Assembly: GCA_038230595.1 (NCBI GenBank)
Contig: JBBRMY010000046.1
Coordinates: 1 to 16,034 of the forward strand
Direction of reading: 5' to 3'
Length of the DNA stretch: 16,034 bases
DNA from: JBBRMY01 sp038230595
GTDB taxonomy: Bacteria; Bacteroidota; Ignavibacteria; Tepidaquicellales; Tepidaquicellaceae
Every line of letters starts with the position of its first letter. Within the stretch, counting starts at the first letter, position 1. Position numbers and translations under genes: made by a program. Of this stretch, positions 12,334-16,034 are shown one piece after another. Below the pieces are notes generated by a model. That model did no database searches and was not told the DNA's origin. It saw only the letters and a list, made by a program, of their open reading frames with translations.

Positions 12334-14070
12334 CTACTTTATCAACATCATAGTTCTTACTGAAGAATAACTTCCGCTTATCATCTTGTAATAATATACT
12401 CCGCTGGAATATTCTCCGGCATTAAAATTAACCGAATAATTTCCTGCTGATTTATTTTCATTTACAAGAGAAGCAAGTTCCTTTCCAAGCATATCATAAA
12501 CTTTTAAAGTTATAAAGCCGTATTGAGGTACAGAATATTTTATAGTTGTAACAGGATTAAATGGATTTGGAAAATTCTGCTCAAGCGAATATGTGCTTAC
12601 AAAACTTCCCGGATTTTCAATTCCTGTTGCATTTTCATAGGTAAATTTATAATAACCACTCGGAGCAGTAATTGGTTTTTCAACGGTTCTTCCGCTCACA
12701 GATGTTGCAGATATATAGTAATACATTTTTGTTCCAGCGGTCTGCGATGGAATATTTGCAATGAATGTATCGCCGGGCTGTGCAGACATATTTACCTGAG
12801 TATAAGCTGAAACAGTATCAGTTCTCCAGAAAATTCTTGCTGATGCAACTCCGGTCTTTGTCTTGATATATGCTTTAACCTGATTAACAATATTCGGAAG
12901 TGAAGTTCTGATTCCTGAATGTGAAATAAAAACAGGATCAGCAACTCCTATCTCTTTAGTTATGCAATGTATAGCTCCTAATGATGGAATGATAGCGTTG
13001 CAGTCAATTCCGTAAATTTTATATCCTGGCATAGCTTCTCTATATATCCTTAATGCAGTAGAATCATACTGAGCAGCATAAGTAGGAACAAGAACTGTTT
13101 TATTTATGATCAAAGAATTTGTATATGTTCTGTAATCACCTCCGCTGTTCGGATACGTTCCGGTTGGTCCAGGAGGAGCTATTATCCTAACCACTTTATA
13201 AGGCTTGCCGTAGCATGTAGTAAAATTTGCAAGAATATATTGCAGATTTGCTTCTATTCCAGGTCCGTCTGCAATGCCTGCAGGATACTGGCTCACCAGT
13301 AATGTTTCTTCATCTAATAATTTTATATGCATATCGATGTGATGGATCTGATCATAAGGCAGCGTTTCCATCTTTGGATATCGGGTTATACCCATAAACT
13401 TCTTCATTATAGTATCTATCTGGGCAGTTGATAATCCTGAGTTCTCATTTAATATAAGCTTAGAAGAAAATCCGGTTCCGTTACCGTCAGTCATAAAATT
13501 ACCTCCTGTATGAGTTAAAGCATAAGGAGCAGTTGTGGTAGAATAAACTGGAATGCTTAAATAATTTGAAAGCAGAACAGGTATTTGATCATCAAGAGGT
13601 CTTGGTCGGTTATATATCCAGTCAACAAGGCTTAAGCTGTCAACAACATTTTTATATATTGCCCATGGACCGTAATCTCTTGCCCATATAGTATTGAATC
13701 CTCCGTAGATGTACTTAATGTTTGAAGTAGGAGTTACGGACTGACCAGTCAGATATGTTTTAACCGAATTTGAGTCTGAGCAGAAAAGATAAACCTTTCC
13801 TTCGAGCTGACCGTATTTAATTATCTGTGCCTGTATAGCATTGAAAGAAGTCCAAGCCATAATAAAACCGGAGCTTTCTTCCCATTCAGCCTGAGTTCTT
13901 GCAGGAGAAACAGGCGGAGTTGTAGTTTCCACACTGGAAAAAGGCGGGACATAATTTTTCATCAATTCCTTTTCCTTAGCTGTCATATTGTTAGGCAGCG
14001 ACTGTGCACTTGCACTATCAGCCATATATAAAAAGCCAAGGGAAATAAATAAAGCGAATACTATTTTCAT
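12334..14070 (-). CDS. Secreted peptidyl-arginine deiminase (PPAD-like) with T9SS sorting domain
   Basis: This enzyme belongs to the agmatine deiminase/bacterial peptidylarginine deiminase superfamily, which hydrolyses guanidino groups to ureido groups (Arg to citrulline). A signal peptide covers residues 1-22 (ADSASA). The catalytic set of Porphyromonas PPAD is complete: W129 and D132 (TIWARDYGPW), H244 and D246 (HHIDMH), N318 (YTNSL) and the nucleophile C369 (LGAIHC). HTGGN is at 187-191. R155 and R157 (YNRPR) match PPAD R152 and R154, which bind the C-terminal carboxylate of a peptide substrate; agmatine deiminases lack this pair. An Ig-like domain (about 383-478) and a type-A T9SS domain (493-578, QNFPNPFNPVTTIKY) follow, the same order as in PPAD. 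I infer an extracellular protein/peptide deiminase, not an intracellular polyamine enzyme. It is probably monocistronic. Confidence 0.9.
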   Translation of the reverse strand: MKIVFALFISLGFLYMADSASAQSLPNNMTAKEKELMKNYVPPFSSVETTTPPVSPARTQAEWEESSGFIMAWTSFNAIQAQIIKYGQLEGKVYLFCSDSNSVKTYLTGQSVTPTSNIKYIYGGFNTIWARDYGPWAIYKNVVDSLSLVDWIYNRPRPLDDQIPVLLSNYLSIPVYSTTTAPYALTHTGGNFMTDGNGTGFSSKLILNENSGLSTAQIDTIMKKFMGITRYPKMETLPYDQIHHIDMHIKLLDEETLLVSQYPAGIADGPGIEANLQYILANFTTCYGKPYKVVRIIAPPGPTGTYPNSGGDYRTYTNSLIINKTVLVPTYAAQYDSTALRIYREAMPGYKIYGIDCNAIIPSLGAIHCITKEIGVADPVFISHSGIRTSLPNIVNQVKAYIKTKTGVASARIFWRTDTVSAYTQVNMSAQPGDTFIANIPSQTAGTKMYYYISATSVSGRTVEKPITAPSGYYKFTYENATGIENPGSFVSTYSLEQNFPNPFNPVTTIKYSVPQYGFITLKVYDMLGKELASLVNENKSAGNYSVNFNAGEYSSGVYYYKMISGSYSSVRTMMLIK

Positions 14071-14154
14071 TTTCTTATTTTATTATGCGATCTCTAAATA
14101 TCTCTTATATTTAAAATAATTTGAAGCATATTATTTATATCTTACGAATTGTTA

Positions 14155-14172
14155 CAAAATTATTCAAAAGTA
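14155..14172 (-). promoter_or_regulatory. Candidate -7 elements upstream of the deiminase gene
   Basis: Two exact matches to TAnnTTTG occur on the minus strand, TACTTTTG (14172-14165) and TAATTTTG (14162-14155), about 85 bases before the ATG. No convincing TTTG lies 19-21 bases further up. The gene needs a promoter here if the hairpin at 14171-14201 ends the rfaD transcript. The matches could be chance in AT-rich DNA. Confidence 0.25.
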
Positions 14173-14201
14173 TAAGGACGGTCAGTGTGTCTGCCCTAGT
14201 A
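14171..14201. repeat. Decayed palindromic repeat, possibly acting as the rfaD terminator
   Basis: On the minus strand AGGGCAGAC is followed by ACACT and GACCGTCCT. The second arm matches the inverse complement of the first at 6 of 9 positions, so a weak hairpin can form 7-10 bases after the rfaD stop. The outer sequence (TAGGGC.GA) resembles the arms of the intact palindrome at 15680-15709 (TAGGGGCGA). I read it as an old copy of a related repeat. No T run follows at once, so terminator function is doubtful. Confidence 0.3.
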
Positions 14202-14207
14202 TCTTAA

Positions 14208-15182
14208 TTACAAATATGGATTATCTGTATTTAAATAATTTGAAGTATAGTCTTTGACAGCTGCGTCGATAGGAGTTATCGGCTTTTTATAACCGGCTTT
14301 CAGCAGCTTTGAAATATCTGCTTGTGTGAAGTCCTGATACTTTGACTTTAGAATATCCGGCATATCAATGTAATCAATATTTATTTTTTTATCCATTGCA
14401 TCAAATATCGGGTTAATGAGGGAATTGAATGTGTTAGCAACTCCGGTTCCTACATTATAAATTCCACTATAAAGCTTATTCTCCCAGAAGTGCAAAGTCA
14501 TATTCACTGCATCTTTGACATAAATAAAATCTCTTTTCTGCTCACCATCTTTATATGTATCAGTATCCGACTTAAATAATTTTACTTTTCCATTCTCCTG
14601 TATCTGATCAAATCCTTTACTTACCATGCTTCTCATATCACCTTTGTGATATTCATTTGGACCAAAAACGTTGAAATATTTTAATCCGACTGCATTATTC
14701 AGGTATCCATTCTTATAAGCCCACAGATCAAAGATATGCTTTGAATAACCATACTTATTCAGAGGACGAAGCTTTTCCAAAGTATTTTCATCATCTGAAT
14801 ATCCGTTCTCCCCTAAGCCGTAAGTTGCTGCAGATGATGCATAGATAAATCTTATATTATTTTCCTTTGCTTGTCCGCACAGGAATTTTGAATACTCATA
14901 ATTGTTAACAAGCAGATATCGGAAATCCTGCTCTGTAGTTGCACTGCAAGCTCCGAGATGAAAAATAGTTTCTACTTTTGACTGCTTTAAAAAGTCTGAT
15001 GAGATCATATGTCCGAAATCATCTTTATCAAAAATATCATAATATTTCAAATTGTTCAGATTTTTCCATTTATCGTCTTTACCAAAATGATCAACAACAA
15101 TTATATCTTCAACTCCCCTGTTGTTCAACTCTTTAATTAAAGCGCTTCCAATAAATCCCGCACCGCCGGTGACTACGATCAT
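14208..15182 (-). CDS. rfaD: ADP-L-glycero-D-manno-heptose 6-epimerase
   Basis: RfaD (HldD) epimerises ADP-D-glycero-D-manno-heptose at C6 to supply L,D-heptose for the LPS inner core; it is cytoplasmic. It is an extended short-chain dehydrogenase. The NADP-binding TGGAGFIGS is at residues 5-13, HLGACSATTEQD at 75-86, Y144-x3-K148 in NKYGYSKH, and K180 in NEYHKGDMRSM. Y144 and K180 correspond to the two catalytic residues of E. coli RfaD (Y140, K178). The NEYHKGDM stretch distinguishes it from GalE-type epimerases. Length (324) is normal. It starts at ATG one base after the stop of the Nudix gene, so the two are almost certainly co-transcribed. It supports a heptose-containing LPS in this organism. 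Confidence 0.95.
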   Translation of the reverse strand: MIVVTGGAGFIGSALIKELNNRGVEDIIVVDHFGKDDKWKNLNNLKYYDIFDKDDFGHMISSDFLKQSKVETIFHLGACSATTEQDFRYLLVNNYEYSKFLCGQAKENNIRFIYASSAATYGLGENGYSDDENTLEKLRPLNKYGYSKHIFDLWAYKNGYLNNAVGLKYFNVFGPNEYHKGDMRSMVSKGFDQIQENGKVKLFKSDTDTYKDGEQKRDFIYVKDAVNMTLHFWENKLYSGIYNVGTGVANTFNSLINPIFDAMDKKINIDYIDMPDILKSKYQDFTQADISKLLKAGYKKPITPIDAAVKDYTSNYLNTDNPYL

Positions 15183-15183
15183 T

Positions 15184-15642
15184 TTATATCTTTTTTAAAT
15201 TCTTTATTAATTCTTTATCATTTAAAAACTTTTCTATTCTTTGAAGATTCATTTTCTGGCTTTCCCAGAACAGAGTGCTTACAGCTTCATCCAGCCCGCA
15301 CCATTTATATTCTTCATGTTCTTTAGAGATCTTTACTGCGTCATCGGACGCTTCTGCCAGAAATAAAGGTATAATGTGGATCTTATCATCGTCAGGTGAA
15401 TAAAATGTAGTTGTAAATGGAAGAGCATAGAAATTTTTTTGTCCCAGATCTGTTTCTTCTTTGCATTCTCTCATTGCTGAAAGATAAATCTTCTCACCTT
15501 TTTCTCTTTTACCGGTTACAACCTGCCAGATACCGGGATAGACCTTTCTCTCCTTACTTCTTTTTAATAGAAGATAGCTGATTTTGTCTTCAATTTTTTT
15601 GAAGATGTAAACTTCTATGTAAGTTGTGTTAAAATCTTCCAA
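15184..15642 (-). CDS. Nudix hydrolase, NudB-like (dihydroneopterin triphosphate/dNTP type)
   Basis: The Nudix box GX5EX7REUXEEXGU is present at residues 44-66 (G44, E50, R58, E59, E62, E63), with the late Gly replaced by Asp65 (EETDL). The metal-binding Glu residues are intact, so activity is expected. Around the box, WQVVTG (39-44) and a late segment with HEEYKW followed by W-x-S-x3-N-x2-RIEKFL resemble E. coli NudB, which removes pyrophosphate from dihydroneopterin triphosphate in folate synthesis; the substrate is inferred only. The start is TTG at 15640-15642: a stop codon lies two codons upstream and the next Met is residue 57, so no ATG is available. No Shine-Dalgarno site is seen. It lies one base before rfaD and 118 bases after polA. 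Confidence 0.88.
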   Translation of the reverse strand: MEDFNTTYIEVYIFKKIEDKISYLLLKRSKERKVYPGIWQVVTGKREKGEKIYLSAMRECKEETDLGQKNFYALPFTTTFYSPDDDKIHIIPLFLAEASDDAVKISKEHEEYKWCGLDEAVSTLFWESQKMNLQRIEKFLNDKELIKNLKKI

Positions 15643-15679
15643 TTGTTAAAAATTTATTTTTTGTTGGTAATACACCTTT

Positions 15680-15709
15680 TGTAGGGGCGATTCATGAATC
15701 GCCCCTACA
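15680..15709. repeat. Perfect 30-base palindrome, probable interspersed repeat
   Basis: The arm TGTAGGGGCGATTCA (15680-15694) is followed immediately by its exact inverse complement (15695-15709), with CATG at the centre. It is far richer in G+C than its surroundings. Neither strand has a T run after the stem (the minus strand continues AAAAGG), so it is not a usual terminator, although it could block exonucleases or transcripts at the polA 3' end. Very similar GTAGGGGCGA hairpins are scattered between genes in many bacteria, so a dispersed repeat copy is likely. Confidence 0.7.
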
Positions 15710-15760
15710 TCATTCTCTACTAGTTATGAAGCAGACATTCCTGTGTCGTAACATATAATT

Positions 15761-16034
15761 CTAATGCGCTTCGTACCAATTATCTCCAATCCCCATTTCA
15801 ATTTCAACAGGGACTTTAAGAGGTAATGCATTTTTCATTTTATCGGATACCAGCTTTTTAAGTTTATCGAGCTCATCAATACTTGCTTCAAATACAAGCT
15901 CGTCATGGACCTGTAATAGCATCCTAGATTTCATTTTCTTTTTTGTTATCTCTTCCTGAATATTTATCATTGCTATCTTTATCATATCTGCTGCTGTTCC
16001 CTGTATAGGCATATTGATCGCAGCTCTTTCATCT
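15761..16034 (-). CDS. polA: DNA polymerase I, C-terminal end (5' part outside window)
   Basis: The last 90 residues of a family A DNA polymerase are visible, and the frame stays open to the right edge, so the gene continues beyond the window; the Met at 16010-16012 is internal, not a start. The stretch DERAAIN followed by MPIQGTAADMIKIAM is the conserved region before motif C. LQVHDELVFE contains motif C, with the catalytic Asp equivalent to E. coli D882. The C terminus GIGDNWYEAH is typical. The product replicates short gaps and removes Okazaki primers. It is on the same strand as the Nudix gene but separated from it by 118 bases that include the palindrome. Confidence 0.96.
   Translation of the reverse strand, partial: DERAAINMPIQGTAADMIKIAMINIQEEITKKKMKSRMLLQVHDELVFEASIDELDKLKKLVSDKMKNALPLKVPVEIEMGIGDNWYEAH

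Noticed and set aside
12523..12810. 95-codon plus-strand frame opposite the deiminase gene
   Set aside because: The translation is unusually Cys/Arg/Ile-rich and lies antisense to the Ig-like and sorting domains; it is not a plausible protein.
12334..14070. Agmatine deiminase of polyamine catabolism (aguA)
   Set aside because: The signal peptide, Ig-like and T9SS domains and the NRPR motif point to an extracellular peptide-acting enzyme, and no carbamoylputrescine hydrolase gene is nearby.
14208..15182. UDP-glucose 4-epimerase (galE)
   Set aside because: The NEYHKGDMRS stretch and the catalytic Lys at 180 are specific to ADP-heptose epimerases.
15680..15709. The palindrome as an intrinsic terminator of polA
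   Set aside because: No T run follows the stem on the minus strand; it continues with A residues.
16010..16012. ATG-started 83-residue gene at the right edge
   Set aside because: The frame is open to the window end and encodes DERAAIN before this Met, which is internal to DNA polymerase I.

Overview
The window looks like a chromosomal segment of an AT-rich, Gram-negative member of the Bacteroidota/Chlorobi lineage, most likely an Ignavibacteria-like organism. Three signs point there. Three predicted secreted proteins end in a type IX secretion (T9SS) type-A sorting domain with the NYPNPFNP-like motif. A heptose epimerase gene implies an LPS outer membrane. Shine-Dalgarno sequences are almost absent, as is usual in Bacteroidota. 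The lineage call is inference from motifs, not from a search.

Layout, left to right. Positions 2-1369 (+) hold the end of a large helical protein of unknown function. A bidirectional hairpin separates it from a minus-strand block that fills most of the window. In transcription order (right to left) that block holds: the C-terminal end of polA; a NudB-like Nudix hydrolase and rfaD/hldD one base apart; a secreted peptidyl-arginine-deiminase-like enzyme; a small acidic orphan protein on the plus strand; a DinB-fold protein; an unrecognised polytopic membrane protein; nuoA-nuoB; two T9SS-secreted protein genes (a GH74-like double beta-propeller and a choice-of-anchor J protein); and nuoC-nuoD-nuoE-nuoF.

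The six complex I genes are in canonical order (A, B, C, D, E, F) but split into two transcription units. A strong intrinsic terminator follows nuoB, each secreted-protein gene has its own hairpin terminator, and nuoC begins just downstream of the last one. No nuoG or later subunit follows nuoF, so the rest of complex I must be encoded elsewhere. NuoC, D, E, F and B carry the expected cluster and quinone ligands and look functional.

The enzyme at 12334-14070 keeps every catalytic residue of Porphyromonas PPAD, plus the Arg pair that in PPAD binds the substrate's C-terminal carboxylate. It is therefore better read as a secreted protein/peptide deiminase than as an agmatine-catabolic enzyme. 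Intergenic regions are short (none over 300 bases) and hold terminators, a perfect 30-base palindrome at 15680-15709 and two decayed palindromic repeats. There is no tRNA, rRNA, CRISPR array, transposase or phage gene. Most of the window is housekeeping. The novelty is in the interrupted nuo locus, the secreted enzymes and the repeats.
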